DNA of 64,000 nucleotides. It comes from Xylocopa sonorina (taxonomy: Eukaryota > Arthropoda > Insecta > Hymenoptera > Apidae). Of this stretch, positions 24,410 to 40,180 are shown piece by piece; positions within the stretch are counted from its first letter, which is position 1, and each line of letters begins with the position of its first letter. The stretch is from assembly GCF_050948175.1 (NCBI RefSeq), contig NW_027490092.1, positions 1,736,001 to 1,800,000 on the forward strand, given 5' to 3'. Both the position numbers and the translations under genes were made by a program. Under the pieces are notes generated by a model. It searched no databases and was not told the origin of the DNA. It was given only the letters and a program-made list of their open reading frames with translations.

Positions 24410-27400
24410 AGACATCTGCAAACAATATTTCCTAGCAAGGAAGTGTCGCATTTACATTCTTTTGAAGTGAATACGAGGTATACATAACACTCCAAAATGA
24501 ATATTATATCTTATCACTAAACATAGAAATGAAATGCGACATCTCGTTTTAAGAAGCATTAGAACTCTATTGCTACGATACGTAGACATCTGCAAACGCT
24601 ATTTCCTAGCAAGGAAGTGTCGCATTTACATTCTTTTGAAGTGAATACGAGGTATACATAACACTCCAAAATGAATATTATATCTTATCACTAAACATAG
24701 AAATGAAATGCGACATCTCGTTTTAAGAAGCATTAGAACTCTATTGCTACGATACGTAGACATCTGCAAACGCTATTTCCTAGCATGGAAGTATCACATT
24801 TACATTCTTTTGAAGTGAATACGGGGTATACATAACACTCCAAAATGAATATTATATCTTATCATGAAACATAGAAGTGTGATGCGATATCGCGTTTTAG
24901 GAAGCATTAGAACTCTATTGCTACGATACGTAGACATCTGCAAACAATATTTCCTAGCAAGGAAGTGTCGCATTTACATTTCTTTGAAGTGAATACGAGG
25001 TATACATGACACTTCGCAATGAATATTATATCTTATCATGAAACATAGAAGTGTGATGCGATATCGCGTTTTGGGAAGCATTAGAACTCTATTGCTACGA
25101 TACGTAGACATCTGCAAACGCTATTTCCTAGCATGTATGTGTCGCATTTACATTCTTTTGAAGTGAACACGAGGTATACCTGACCCTTCGCAACGAATGT
25201 TATATCTTATCATGTAACATAGAAGTGAGATGCGATATCGTGTTTTAGGAAGCATTAGAACTCTATTGCTACGATTCGTAGACATCTGCAAACGCTATTT
25301 CCTAGCATGTATGTGTCGCATTTACATTCTTTTGAAGTGAATACGAGGTATACATAACACTCTACAATGAATATTATACCTTATCACGAAACATAGAAAT
25401 GAAAAGCGACATCTCGTTTTAAGAAGCATTAGAACACTACTGCTACGATACGTAGACATCTGCAAACGCTATTTCCTAGAATGGAAGTGTCACATTTACA
25501 TTCTTTTGACGTGAATACGAGGTATACATAACACTCCAAAATGAATATTATATCTTATCACGACACATAGAAATGAGATGCGATATCGCGTCTTAAGATG
25601 CATTAGAACTCTATTGCTACGTTACGTAGACTTCTGCAAACGCTATTTCCTAGCAAGGAAGTGTCGCATTTACATTCTTCTGAAGTGAATACGAGTTATA
25701 CATGTCACTTCGCAATGAATATTATATCTTATCATAAAACATATATATGAAATGCGACATCTCGTTTTAAGAAGCATTAGAAGTATATTGTTTCGATACG
25801 CAGACATCTGCGAACGATATTTCCTAGCAGGTAAGCGTCGCACTTACATTCATTAAAAGTGTATGCGAGGTGTAGGTAACACTTCGCAAGGAATATCATA
25901 TCTTATCATGAGACATAGAAATGAGATTCGGTATCGCGTTTTAAGAAGCATTAGAACTCTATTGCTACGATACGTAGACATCTGCAGACGCTATTGCCTA
26001 GCATGGACCTGCCGCATTTACATTCTTTTGAAGTGAATACGAAGGATACATGACACTTCGCAATGAATATTATATCTTATGATGAAACCTAGGAATGTGA
26101 TTCGATATCGCGTTTTAAGAAGCTTTAGAACACCATTGCCTTCATAGCTACATATCTGCAAACGCTAAACCTTAGCAAGGAAGAGGTCGCGTTTACATAC
26201 ATTTGAAGTGAATACAAGGTATACATGACACTTCGCAATGAATATTATATGTTATCACGAACCATAGAAATGAGATGCGATATCGCGTCTTAAGATGCAT
26301 TAGAACTCTATTGCTACGATACGTTGATATCTGGAAACGCTATTGCCTAGGAAGGCAGTGCCGCATTTGCAATCTTTTGAAGTGAATACGAAGTATACAT
26401 GACACTTCGCAATGAATATTATATCTTATCATGAAACATAGAAATGGGATGCGACATCTCGTTTTGAGAAGCATTAGAACTCTATTGCTACGATACGTAG
26501 ACCTCTGCAAGCGCTATTTCCTATCATGGGAGTGTCGCATTTACATTCACTTGAAGTGTATGCGAGGTATAAGTGACACTTCGCAATGAATATTATATCC
26601 TATCATGAAGCATAGAAATGAGGTGCGACATCTCGTTTTGAGACGCATTAGAACTCTATTGCTACGATACGTAGACTTCTGCAAGCGCTATTTCCTAGCA
26701 AGAAAGTGTCGCATTTACATTCTTTTGAAGTGAATACAAGGCATACATGACACTTCGCGATGAATATTAAATCTTATCACGAAACATAGAAATGAGATGC
26801 AACATGTCGTTTTGAGAAGCATTAGAAATCTATTGCTACGATACGTAGACACCTGCAAACGCTATTTCCTAGCATTTAAGCGTCGCATTTACATTCCTTT
26901 GTAGTGAATACGAGGTACACATGACACTTCGCAATGAATATTATATCTTATCATGAAACATAGAAGTGAGATGCGATATCGCGTTTTAAGAAGCATTAGA
27001 ACTCTATTGCTATGATACGTAGACACCTGCAAACGCTATATCCTAGCATTTAAGCGTCGCATTTACATTCTTTTGAAGTGAATACGAGGTACACATGACA
27101 CTTCGCAATGAATATTATATCTTATCACGAAACATAGAATTGAAATGCGACATCTCGTTTTAAGAAGCATTAGAACTCTATTGCTACGATACGTAGACAA
27201 CTGCAAACGCTAGTTCCTAGCATGGAAGTGTCGCATTTACATTCTTTTGAAGTGAATGCGAGGTATACATGACACTTCGCAATGAATATTATATCTTATC
27301 ATGAAACATAGGAGTGAGATGCGATATAGCGTTTTAGGAAGCATTAGAAGTCTATTGCCACGATACGTAAACATCTGCAAACAATATTTCCTAGCAAGGA

Positions 27401-30400
27401 AGTGTCGCATTTACATTCCTTTGAAGTAAATACGAGGTATACATAACACTCCAAAATGAATATTATATCTTATCACGAAACATAGAAATGAAATGCGACA
27501 ACTCGTTTTAAGAAGCATTAGAACTCTATTGCTACGATACGTAGACATCTGCAAACGCTATATCCTAGCATGGAAGTGTCGCATTTACATTCTTTTGAAG
27601 TGAATACGAGATATACATGACACTTCGCAAAGAATATTATATCTTATCATGAAACATAGGATTGAGGTGCTATATCGCGTTTTGAGAAGCACTAGAACTC
27701 TATTGCTAATATACGTAGACATCTGCAAACGCTATTTCCCAGCATGGAAGTGTCGCATTTACATTCACTCGAAGTGAATACGAGGTATATATAACACTCC
27801 AAAATGAATATTATATCCTATCACGAAACATAGAAATGAAATGCGCATCTCGTTTTAAGAAGCATTAGAACTCTATTGCTACGATACGTAAACATCTGCA
27901 ACCGCTATTTCCTAGCATGGAAGCGTTGCGTTTACATTCCTTTGAAGTGAAGACGAGATATACATGACACTTCGCAATGAATATTATTTCCTATCATGAA
28001 ACATATATGTGAGATGCGATATCGCGTTTTAGGAAGCATTAGAACTCTATTGCTACGATCCGTAGACATCTGCAAACGCTATTTCCTAGCATGGAAGTGT
28101 CGCATTTACATTCTTTTGAAGTGAATATGAGATATACATTACATTCTAGAATGAATATTATACCTTAGCACGAAACATAGAAGTGAGATGCGATATCGCG
28201 ATTTCGGAAGCAATAGAACTCTATTGCTACGATACGTAGACATCTGCAAACGCAATTTCCTAGCATGGAAGTGTCACATTTACATTCTTCTGAAGTGAAT
28301 ACGTGGTATACATAACACTCCAAAATGAATATTATATCTTATCACGAAACATACAAATGAAATGCGACATCACGTTTTAAGAAGCATTACAACTCTATTG
28401 CTACGATACGTAGACACCTGCAAACGCTATTTCCTAGCATTTAAGCGTCGCATTTACATTCTTTTGAAGTGAATACGAGGTATACATGACACTTCGCAAT
28501 GAATATTATATCTTATCATGAAACATAGATGTGAGATGCGATATCGCGTTTTAAGAAGCATTAGAACTCTATTGCTATGATACGTAGACATCTGCAAACG
28601 CTATTTCCTAGCATGGAAGTGTCACATTTACATTCCTTTGAAGTGAATACGATGTATACATAACACTCCAAAATGAATATTATATCTTATCACGAAACAT
28701 AGAAATGAAATGCGACATCTCGTTTTAAGAAGCATTAGAACTCTATTGCTACGATACGTAGACATCTGCAAACGCTATTTCCTAGCATGGAAGTGTCGCA
28801 TTTGCATTCTTTTGAAGTGAATACGAGGTATACATGATACTCCGCAATGAATATTATATCTTATCATGAAACATAGATATGAGATGCGATACCGCGTTTT
28901 AGGAAGCATTAGAACTCTATTGCTACGGTACGTAGACATCTGCAAACGCTATTTCCTAGCATGTAGGTGTCGCACTTACATTCTTTTGAAGTGAATACGA
29001 GGTATACATGACACTTCGCAATGAATATTATATCTTATCATGAAACATAGAAGTGAGATGCGATATCGCGTTTTAGGAAGCACTAGAACTCTATTGCTAC
29101 GATCCGTAGACATCTGCAAACGCTATTTCCTAGCATGGAAGTGTCGCATTTACATTCTTTTGAAGTGAATACGAGGTATACATAACACTCTACAATGAAT
29201 ATTATACCTTATCACGAAACATAGAAATGAAATGCGACATCTCGTTTTAAGAAGCATTAGAACACTATTGCTGCTATACGTAGACATCTTTCAAACGCTA
29301 TTTCCTAGCACGGAAGTGTCACATTTACATTCTTTTGAAGTGAATACGAGGTATACATAACACTCCAAAATGAATATTATATCTTATCACGAAACATAGA
29401 AATGAAATGCGACATCACGTTTTAAGAAGCATTAGATCTCTATTGCTACGATACGTAGACATCTGCAAACGCTATTTCCTAGCATGGAAGTGTCACATTT
29501 ACATTCCTTTGAAGTGAATACGATGTATACATAACACTCCAAAATGAATATTATATCTTATCACGAAACATAGAAATGAAATGCGACATCTCGTTTTAAG
29601 AAGCATTAGAACTCTATTGCTACGATACGTAGACATCTGCAAACGCTATTTCCTAGCATGGAAGTGTCGCATTTGCATTCTTTTGAAGTGAATACGAGGT
29701 ATACATAACACTCTACAATGAATATTATACCTTATCACGAAACATAGAAATGAAATGCGACATCTCGTTTTAAGAAGCATTAGAACACTATTGCTGCGAT
29801 ACGTAGACGTCTGCAAACGCTATTTCCTAGCATGTATGTGTCGCATTTACATTCTTTTGAAGTGAATACGAGGTATACATGACACTTCGCAATGAGTATT
29901 ATATCTTATCATGAAACATAGAAGTGAGATGCGATATCGCGTTTTAAGAAGCATTAGAACTCTATTACTACGATACGTAGACATCTGCAAACAATATTTC
30001 CTAGCAAGGAAGTGTCGCATTTACATTTCTTTGAAGTGAATACGAGGTATACATGACACTTCGCAATGAATATTATATCTTATCATGAAACATAGAAGTG
30101 TGATGCGATATCGCGTTTTAGGAAGCATTAGAACTCTATTGCTACGATACGTAGACATCTGCAAACGCAATTTCCTAGAATGTATGTGTCGCATTTACAT
30201 TCTTTTGAAGTGAACACGAGGTATACATGACCCTTCGCAACGAATATTATATCTTATCATGTAACATAGAAGTGTGATGCGATATCGCGTTTTAGGAAGC
30301 ATTAGAACTCTATTGCTACGATACGTAGACATCTGCAAACATAATTTCCTAGCAAGGAAGTGTCGCATTTACATTCTTTTGAAGTGAATACGAGGTATAC

Positions 30401-33400
30401 ATAACACTCCAAAATGAATATTATATCTTATCACTAAACATAGAAATGAAATGCGACATCTCGTTTTAAGAAGCATTAGAACTCTATTGCTACGATACGT
30501 AGACATCTGCAAACGCTATTTCCTAGCAAGGAAGTGTCGCATTTACATTCTTTTGAAGTGAATACGAGGTATACATAACACTCCAAAATGAATATTATAT
30601 CTTATCACTAAACGTAGAAATGAAATGCGACATCTCGTTTTAAGAAGCATTAGAACTCTATTGCTACGATACGTAGACATCTGCAAACGCTATTTCCTAG
30701 CATGGAAGTATCACATTTACATTCTTTTGAAGTGAATACGGGGTATACATAACACTCCAAAATGAATATTATATCTTATCATGAAACATAGAAGTGTGAT
30801 GCGATATCGCGTTTTAGGAAGCATTAGAACTCTATTGCTACGATACGTAGACATCTGCAAACAATATTTCCTAGCAAGGAAGTGTCGCATTTACATTTCT
30901 TTGAAGTGAATACGAGGTATACATGACACTTCGCAATGAATATTATATCTTATCATGAAACATAGAAGTGTGATGCGATATCGCGTTTTGGGAAGCATTA
31001 GAACTCTATTGCTACGATACGTAGACATCTGCAAACGCTATTTCCTAGCATGTATGTGTCGCATTTACATTCTTTTGAAGTGAACACGAGGTATACCTGA
31101 CCCTTCGCAACGAATGTTATATCTTATCATGTAACATAGAAGTGAGATGCGATATCGTGTTTTAGGAAGCATTAGAACTCTATTGCTACGATACGTAGAC
31201 ATCTGCAAACAATATTTCCTAGCAAGGAAGTGTCGCATTTACATTTCTTTGAAGTGAATACGAGGTATACATGACACTTCGCAATGAATATTATATCTTA
31301 TCATGAAACATAGAAGTGTGATGCGATATCGCGTTTTGGGAAGCATTAGAACTCTATTGCTACGATACGTAGACATCTGCAAACGCTATTTCCTAGCATG
31401 TATGTGTCGCATTTACATTCTTTTGAAGTGAACACGAGGTATACCTGACCCTTCGCAACGAATGTTATATCTTATCATGTAACATAGAAGTGAGATGCGA
31501 TATCGTGTTTTAGGAAGCATTAGAACTCTATTGCTACGATTCGTAGACATCTGCAAACGCTATTTCCTAGCATGGAAGTGTCGCATTTACATTCTTTTGA
31601 AGTGAATACGAGGTATACATAACACTCTACAATGAATATTATACCTTATCACGAAACATAGAAATGAAATGCGACATCTCGTTTTAAGAAGCATTAGAAC
31701 ACTATTGCTGCGATACGTAGACATCTGCAAACGCTATTTCCTAGCAAGGAAGTGTCGCATTTACATTCTTTTGAAGTGAATACGAGGTATACATAACACT
31801 CCAAAATGAATATTATATCTTATCACTAAACATAGAAATGAAATGCGACATCTCGTTTTAAGAAGCATTAGAACTCTATTGCTACGATACGTAGACATCT
31901 GCAAACGCTATTTCCTAGCATGGAAGTATCACACTTACATTCTTTTTAAGTGAATACGGGGTGTACATAACACTCCAAAATGAATATTATATCTCATCAC
32001 GAAACATAGAAATGAAATGCGATATCGCGCTTTAGGAAGCATTAGAACTCTATTGCTACGATCCGTAGACATCTGCAAACGCTATATCCTAGCATGGAAG
32101 TGTCGCATTTTCATTTCTTTGAAGTGAATACGAGGTATACATGACACTTCGCAATGAATATAATATCTTATCATGAAACATAGAAGTGTGATGCGATATC
32201 GCGTTTTAGGAAGCATTAGAACTCTATTGCTACGATACGTAGACATCTGCAAACGCTATTTCCTAGCATGTATGTGTCGCATTTACATTCTTTTGAAGTG
32301 AACACGAGGTATACATGACCCTTCGCAACGAATATTATATCTTATCATGTAACATAGAAGTGAGATGCGATATCGTGTTTTAGGAAGCATTAGAACTCTA
32401 TTGCTACGATTCGCAGACATCTGCAAACGCTATTTCCTAGCATGTATGTGTCGCATTTACATTCTTTTGAAGTGAACACGAGGTATACGTGACCCTTCGC
32501 AATGAATATTATATCTTATCATGAAACATAGAAGTGAGTTGCGATATCGCGTTTTAGGAAGCATTAGAACTCTATTGCTACGATACGTAGATATCTGCAA
32601 ACGCTATTTCCTAGCATGTATGTGTCGCATTTACATTCTTTTGAAGTGAATACGAGGTATACATAACACTCTACAATGAATATTATACTTTATCACGAAA
32701 CATAGAAATGAAAAGCGACATCTCGTTTTAAGAAGCATTAGAACACTACTGCTACGATACGTAGACATCTGCAAACGCTATTTCCTAGAATGGAAGTGTC
32801 ACATTTACATTCTTTTGACGTGAATACGAGGTATACATAACACTCCAAAATGAATATTATATCTTATCACGACACATAGAAATGAGATGCGATATCGCGT
32901 CTTAAGATGCATTAGAACTCTATTGCTACGTTACGTAGACTTCTGCAAACGCTATTTCCTAGCAAGGAAGTGTCGCATTTACATTCTTCTGAAGTGAATA
33001 CGAGTTACACATGTCACTTCGCAATGAATATTATATCTTATCATAAAACATATATATGAAATGCGACATCTCGTTTTAAGAAGCATTAGAAGTATATTGT
33101 TTCGATACGCAGACATCTGCGAACGATATTTCCTAGCAGGTAAGCGTCGCACTTACATTCATTAAAAGTGTATGCGAGGTGTAGGTAACACTTCGCAAGG
33201 AATATCATATCTTATCATGAGACATAGAAATGAGATTCGGTATCGCGTTTTAAGAAGCATTAGAACTCTATTGCTACGATACGTAGACATCTGCAGACGC
33301 TATTGCCTAGCATGGACCTGCCGCATTTACATTCTTTTGAAGTGAATACGAAGGATACATGACACTTCGCAATGAATATTATATCTTATGATGAAACCTA

Positions 33401-36400
33401 GGAATGTGATTCGATATCGCGTTTTAAGAAGCTTTAGAACACCATTGCCTTCATAGCTACATATCTGCAAACGCTAAACCTTAGCAAGGAAGAGGTCGCG
33501 TTTACATACATTTGAAGTGAATACAAGGTATACATGACACTTCGCAATGAATATTATATGTTATCACGAACCATAGAAATGAGATGCGATATCGCGTCTT
33601 AAGATGCATTAGAACTCTATTGCTACGATACGTTGATATCTGGAAACGCTATTGCCTAGGAAGGCAGTGCCGCATTTGCAATCTTTTGAAGTGAATACGA
33701 AGTATACATGACACTTCGCAATGAATATTATATCTTATCATGAAACATAGAAATGGGATGCGACATCTCGTTTTGAGAAGCATTAGAACTCTATTGCTAC
33801 GATACGTAGACCTCTGCAAGCGCTATTTCCTATCATGGGAGTGTCGCATTTACATTCACTTGAAGTGTATGCGAGGTATAAGTGACACTTCGCAATGAAT
33901 ATTATATCCTATCATGAAGCATAGAAATGAGGTGCGACATCTCGTTTTGAGACGCATTAGAACTCTATTGCTACGATACGTAGACTTCTGCAAGCGCTAT
34001 TTCCTAGCAAGAAAGTGTCGCATTTACATTCTTTTGAAGTGAATACAAGGCATACATGACACTTCGCGATGAATATTAAATCTTATCACGAAACATAGAA
34101 ATGAGATGCAACATGTCGTTTTGAGAAGCATTAGAAATCTATTGCTACGATACGTAGACACCTGCAAACGCTATTTCCTAGCATTTAAGCGTCGCATTTA
34201 CATTCCTTTGTAGTGAATACGAGGTACACATGACACTTCGCAATGAATATTATATCTTATCATGAAACATAGAAGTGAGATGCGATATCGCGTTTTAAGA
34301 AGCATTAGAACTCTATTGCTATGATACGTAGACACCTGCAAACGCTATATCCTAGCATTTAAGCGTCGCATTTACATTCTTTTGAAGTGAATACGAGGTA
34401 CACATGACACTTCGCAATGAATATTATATCTTATCACGAAACATAGAATTGAAATGCGACATCTCGTTTTAAGAAGCATTAGAACTCTATTGCTACGATA
34501 CGTAGACAACTGCAAACGCTAGTTCCTAGCATGGAAGTGTCGCATTTACATTCTTTTGAAGTGAATGCGAGGTATACATGACACTTCGCAATGAATATTA
34601 TATCTTATCATGAAACATAGAAGTGAGATGCGATATAGCGTTTTAGGAAGCATTAGAAGTCTATTGCTACGATACGTAAACATCCGCAAACAATATTTCC
34701 TAGCAAGGAAGTGTCGCATTTACATTCCTTTGAAGTAAATACGAGGTATACATAACACTCCAAAATGAATATTATATCTTATCACGAAACATAGAAATGA
34801 AATGCGACAACTCGTTTTAAGAAGCATTAGAACTCTATTGTTACGATACGTAGACATCTGCAAACGCTATATCCTAGCATGGAAGTGTCGCATTTACATT
34901 CTTTTGAAGTGAATACAAGATATACATGACACTTCGCAAAGAATATTATATCTTATCATGAAACATAGGATTGAGGTGCTATATCGCGTTTTGAGAAGCA
35001 CTAGAACTCTATTGCTAATATACGTAGACATCTGCAAACGCTATTTCCCAGCATGGAAGTGTCGCATTTACATTCACTCGAAGTGAATACGAGGTATATA
35101 TAACACTCCAAAATGAATATTATATCCTATCACGAAACATAGAAATGAAATGCGCATCTCGTTTTAAGAAGCATTAGAACTCTATTGCTACGATACGTAA
35201 ACATCTGCAACCGCTATTTCCTAGCATGGCAGCGTTGCGTTTACATTCCTTTGAAGTGAAGACGAGATATACATGACACTTCGCAATGAATATTATTTCC
35301 TATCATGAAACATATATGTGAGATGCTATATCGCGTTTTAGGAAGCATTAGAACTCTATTGCTACGATCCGTAGACATCTGCAAACGCTATTTCCTAGCA
35401 TGGAAGTGTCGCATTTACATTCTTTTGAAGTGAATATGAGATAAACATAACATTCTAGAATGAATATTATACCTTAGCACGAAACATAGAAGTGAGATGC
35501 GATATCGCGATTTCGGAAGCAATAGAACTCTATTGCTACGATACGTAGACATCTGCAAACGCAATTTCCTAGCATGGAAGTGTCACATTTACATTCTTCT
35601 GAAGTGAATACGTGGTATACATAACACTCCAAAATGAATAATATATCTTATCACGAAACATACAAATGAAATGCGACATCACGTTTTAAGAAGCATTACA
35701 ACTCTATTGCTACGATACGTAGACACCTGCAAACGCTATTTCCTATCATTTAAGCGTCGCATTTACATTCTTTTGAAGTGAATACGAGGTATACATGACA
35801 CTTCGCAATGAATATTATATCTTATCATGAAACATAGAAGTGAGATGCGATATCGCGTTTTAAGAAGCATTAGAACTCTATTGCTATGATACGTAGACAT
35901 CTGCAAACGCTATTTCCTAGCATGGAAGTGTCACATTTACATTCCTTTGAAGTGAATACGATGTATACATAACACTCCAAAATGAATATTATATCTTATC
36001 ACGAAACATAGAAATGAAATGCGACATCTCGTTTTAAGAAGCATTAGAACTCTATTGCTACGATACGTAGACATCTGCAAACGCTATTTCCTAGCATGGA
36101 AGTGTCGCATTTGCATTCTTTTGAAGTGAATACGAGGTATACATAACACTCTACAATGAATATTATACCTTATCACGAAACATAGAAATGAAATGCGACA
36201 TCTCGTTTTAAGAAGCATTAGAACACTATTGCTGCGATACGTAGACGTCTGCAAACGCTATTTCCTAGCATGTATGTGTCGCATTTACATTCTTTTGAAG
36301 TGAATACGAGGTATACATGACACTTCGCAATGAGTATTATATCTTATCATGAAACATAGAAGTGAGATGCGATATCGCGTTTTAAGAAGCATTAGAACTC

Positions 36401-36778
36401 TATTACTACGATACGTAGACATCTGCAAACAATATTTCCTAGCAAGGAAGTGTCGCATTTACATTTCTTTGAAGTGAATACAAGGTATACATGACACTTC
36501 GCAATGAATATTATATCTTATCATGAAACATAGAAGTGTGATGCGATATCGCGTTTTAGGAAGCATTAGAACTCTATTGCTACGATACGTAGACATCTGC
36601 AAACGCAATTTCCTAGAATGTATGTGTCGCATTTACAATCTTTTGAAGTGAACACGAGGTATACATGACCCTTCGCAACGAATATTATATCTTATCATGT
36701 AACATAGAAGTGTGATGCGATATCGCGTTTTAGGAAGCATTAGAACTCTATTGCTACGATACGTAGACATCTGCAAAC
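24410..36778 (-). repeat. Large tandem duplication of about 6 kb within the right arm
   Basis: The block 24410-30340 is repeated at about 30327-36778. Its first part recurs at an offset of 5917 bp (the GAAGTATCAC variant at 24789 and 30706). Its main part recurs at 7309 bp (42 monomers; TTGTTTCGATACGCAG at about 25789 and 33098). Downstream of about 28600 the offset falls to 6438 bp, because the first copy has five extra monomers (28620-29490 duplicates its neighbour). The second copy has extra monomers around 31190-32580. Only scattered substitutions separate the copies. Confidence 0.85.
30841..31540 (-). repeat. 2-mer (348-bp) tandem duplication
   Basis: A dimer of an AACAATATTTCCTAGCAAGG monomer and an AACACGAGGTATACCTGACC monomer at 30841-31188 is repeated immediately at 31189-31536, an offset of exactly 348 bp. 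The same dimer occurs once in the homologous position near 24920-25270. It is a local expansion in the second block only. Confidence 0.85.
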
Positions 36779-39700
36779 GCTATTTCCTAGCATGTATGTG
36801 TCGCATTTACATTCTTTTGAAGTGAACACGAGGTATACATGACCCTTCGCAACGAATATTATATCTTATCATGTAACATAGAAGTGAGATGCGATATCGT
36901 GTTTTAGGAAGCATTAGAACTCTATTGCTACGATACGTAGATATCTGCAAACGCTATTTCCTAGCATGGAAATGTCGCATTTACATTCTTTTGAAGTGAA
37001 TACGAGGTATGCATGATACTCCGCAATGAATATTATATCTTATCATGAAACATAGATATGAGATGCGATACCGCGTTTTAGGAAGCATTAGAACTCTATG
37101 GCTACGGTACGTAGACATCTGCAAACGCTATTTCCTAGCATGTAGGTGTCGCACTTACATTCTTTTGAAGTGAATACGAGGTATACATGACACTTCGCAA
37201 TGAATATTATATCTTATCATGAAACATAGAAGTGAGATGCGATATCGCGTTTTAAGAAGCATTAGAACACTATTGCTGCGATACGTAGACATCTTTCAAA
37301 CGCTATTTCCTAGCACGGAAGTGTCACATTTACATTCTTTTGAAGTGAATACGAGGTATACATAACACTCCAAAATGAATATTATATCTTATCACGAAAC
37401 ATAGAAATGAAATGCGACATCACGTTTTAAGAAGCATTAGATCTCTATTGCTACGATACGTAGACATCTGCAAACGCTATTTCCTAGCATGGAAGTGTCG
37501 CATTTACATTCTTTTGAAGTGAATACGAGGTATACGTGACACTTCGCAATGAATATTATAACTTATCATGAAACATCGAAGAGAGATGCGATATCGCGTT
37601 TTAGGAAGCATTAGAACCCTATTGCTACGATACGTAGACATCTGCAAACGCTATTTCCTAGCATGGAAGTGTCGCATTTACATTCTTTTGAAGTGAGTAC
37701 GAGATATGCATGACACTTCGCAATAAATATTATATCTTAGCATGAAACATAGAAGTGAGATGCGATATCCCGTTTTAGGAAGCATTAGAACTCTATTGCT
37801 ACGATACGTTGACATCTGCAAACGCTATTTCCTAGCATGGAAGTGTCGCATTTACATTCTTTTGAAGTGAGTACGAGATATACATGACACTTCGCAATAA
37901 ATATTACATCTTAGCATGAAACATAGAAGTGAGATGCGATACCGCGTTTTAGGAAGCATTAGAACTCTATTGCTACGATACGTTGACATCTGCAAACGCT
38001 ATTTCCTAGCATGGAAGTGTCGCATTTACATTCTTTTGAAGTGAATACGAGGTATACATGACAATTCGCAATGAATATTATATCTTACCATGAAACATAG
38101 AAGTGAGATGCGATATCGCGATTTCGGAAGCAATAGAACTCTATTGCTACGATACGTAGACATCTGCAAACGCTATTTCCTAGCATGGAAGTGTCGCATT
38201 TACATTCTTTTGATGTGAATACGTGGTATGCATAACACTCCAAAATGAATATTATATCTTATCACGAATCATAGAAATGAGATGCGATATCGCGTTTTAA
38301 GAAGCATTAGAACTCTATTGTTACGATACGTAGACATCTGCAAAAGCTATTTCCTAGCATGGAAGTGTCGCATTTACATTCTTTTGAAGTGAATACGGGG
38401 TATACATAACACTCCAAAATGAATATTATATCTTATCACGATACATAGAAATGAAACGCGACATCTCGTTTTAAGAAGCATTAGAACTCTATTGCTACGA
38501 TTAGTAGACATCTGCAAACGCTATTTCCTAGCATGGAAGTGTCGCATTTACTTTCTTTTGATCTGAATACGTGGTATGCATAACACTCCAAAATGAATAT
38601 TATATCTTATCACGAATCATAGAAATGAGATGCGTCATCTCGTTTTAAGGAGCATTAGAACTCTATTGCTACGATACGTAGACATCTGCAAACCCTATTT
38701 CCTAGCATGGAAGTGTCGCATTTACATTCTTTTGAAGTGAATACGAGGTATACGTGACATTTCGCAATGAATATTATATCTTATCATGAAACATCGAAGT
38801 GAGATGCGATATCGCGTTTTAAGAAGCATTAGAACCCTATTGCTACGATACGTAGACATCTGCAAACGCTATTTCCTAGCATGGAAGTGTCGCATTTACA
38901 TTCTTTTGAAGTGAGTACGAGATATACATGACACTTCGCAATAAATATTATATCTTAGCATGAAACATCGAAGTGAGATGCGATATCGCGTTTTAGGAAG
39001 CATTAGAACCCTATTGCTACGATACGTAGACATCTGCAAACGCTATTTCCTAGCATGGAAGTGTCGCATTTACATTCTTTTGAAGTGAGTACGAGATATA
39101 CATGACACTTCGCAATAAATTTTATATCTTAGCATGAAACGTAGAAGTGAGATGCGATATCGCGTTTTAGGAAGCATTAGAACTCTATTGCTACGATACG
39201 TTGACATCTGCAAACGCTATTTCCTAGCATGGAAGTGTCGCATTTACATTCTTTTGAAATGAATACGAGGTATACATGATAATTCGCAATGAATATTATA
39301 TCTTACCATGAAACATAGAAGTGAGATGCGATATCGCGATTTCGGAAGCATTAGAACTCTATTGCTACGATACGAAGACATCTGCAAACGCTATTTCCTG
39401 GCAAGGAAGTGTCGCATTTACATTCTTTTGAAGTGAATACGAGGTATACATGACACTTCGCAATAAATATTACATCTTAGCATGAAACATAGAAGTGAGA
39501 TGCGATATCGCGTTTTAAGAAGCATTAGAACTCTATTGTTACGATACGTAGACATCTGCAAACGCTATTTCCTAGCATGGAAGTGTCGCATTTACATTCT
39601 TTTGAAGTGAGTACGAGATATACATGACACTTCGCAATAAATATTATATCTTAGCATGAAACATAGAAGTGAGATGCGATATCGCGTTTTAGGAAGCATT

Positions 39701-40180
39701 AGAACTCTATTGCTACGATACGTTGACATCTGCAAACGCTATTTCCTAGCATGGAAGTGTCGCATTTACATTCTTTTGAAGTGAATACGAGGTATACATG
39801 ACAATTCGCAATGAATATTATATCTTACCATGAAACATAGAAGTGAGATGCGATATCGCGATTTCGGAAGCATTAGAACTCTATTGCTACGATACGAAGA
39901 CATCTGCAAACGCTATTTCCTGGCAAGGAAGTGTCGCATTTACATTCTTTTGAACGGAATACGAGGTCTACCTGACACTTCGCAATAAATACTATATCTT
40001 AGCATGAAACATAGAAGTGAGATGCGATATCGCGTTTTAGGAAGCATTAGAACTCTATTGCTACGATACGTAGACATCTGCAAACAATATTTCCTAGCAT
40101 GGAAGTGTCGCATTTACATTCTTTTGAAGTGAATACGAGGTATACATGACAATTCGCAATAAATATTACATCTTAGCATG

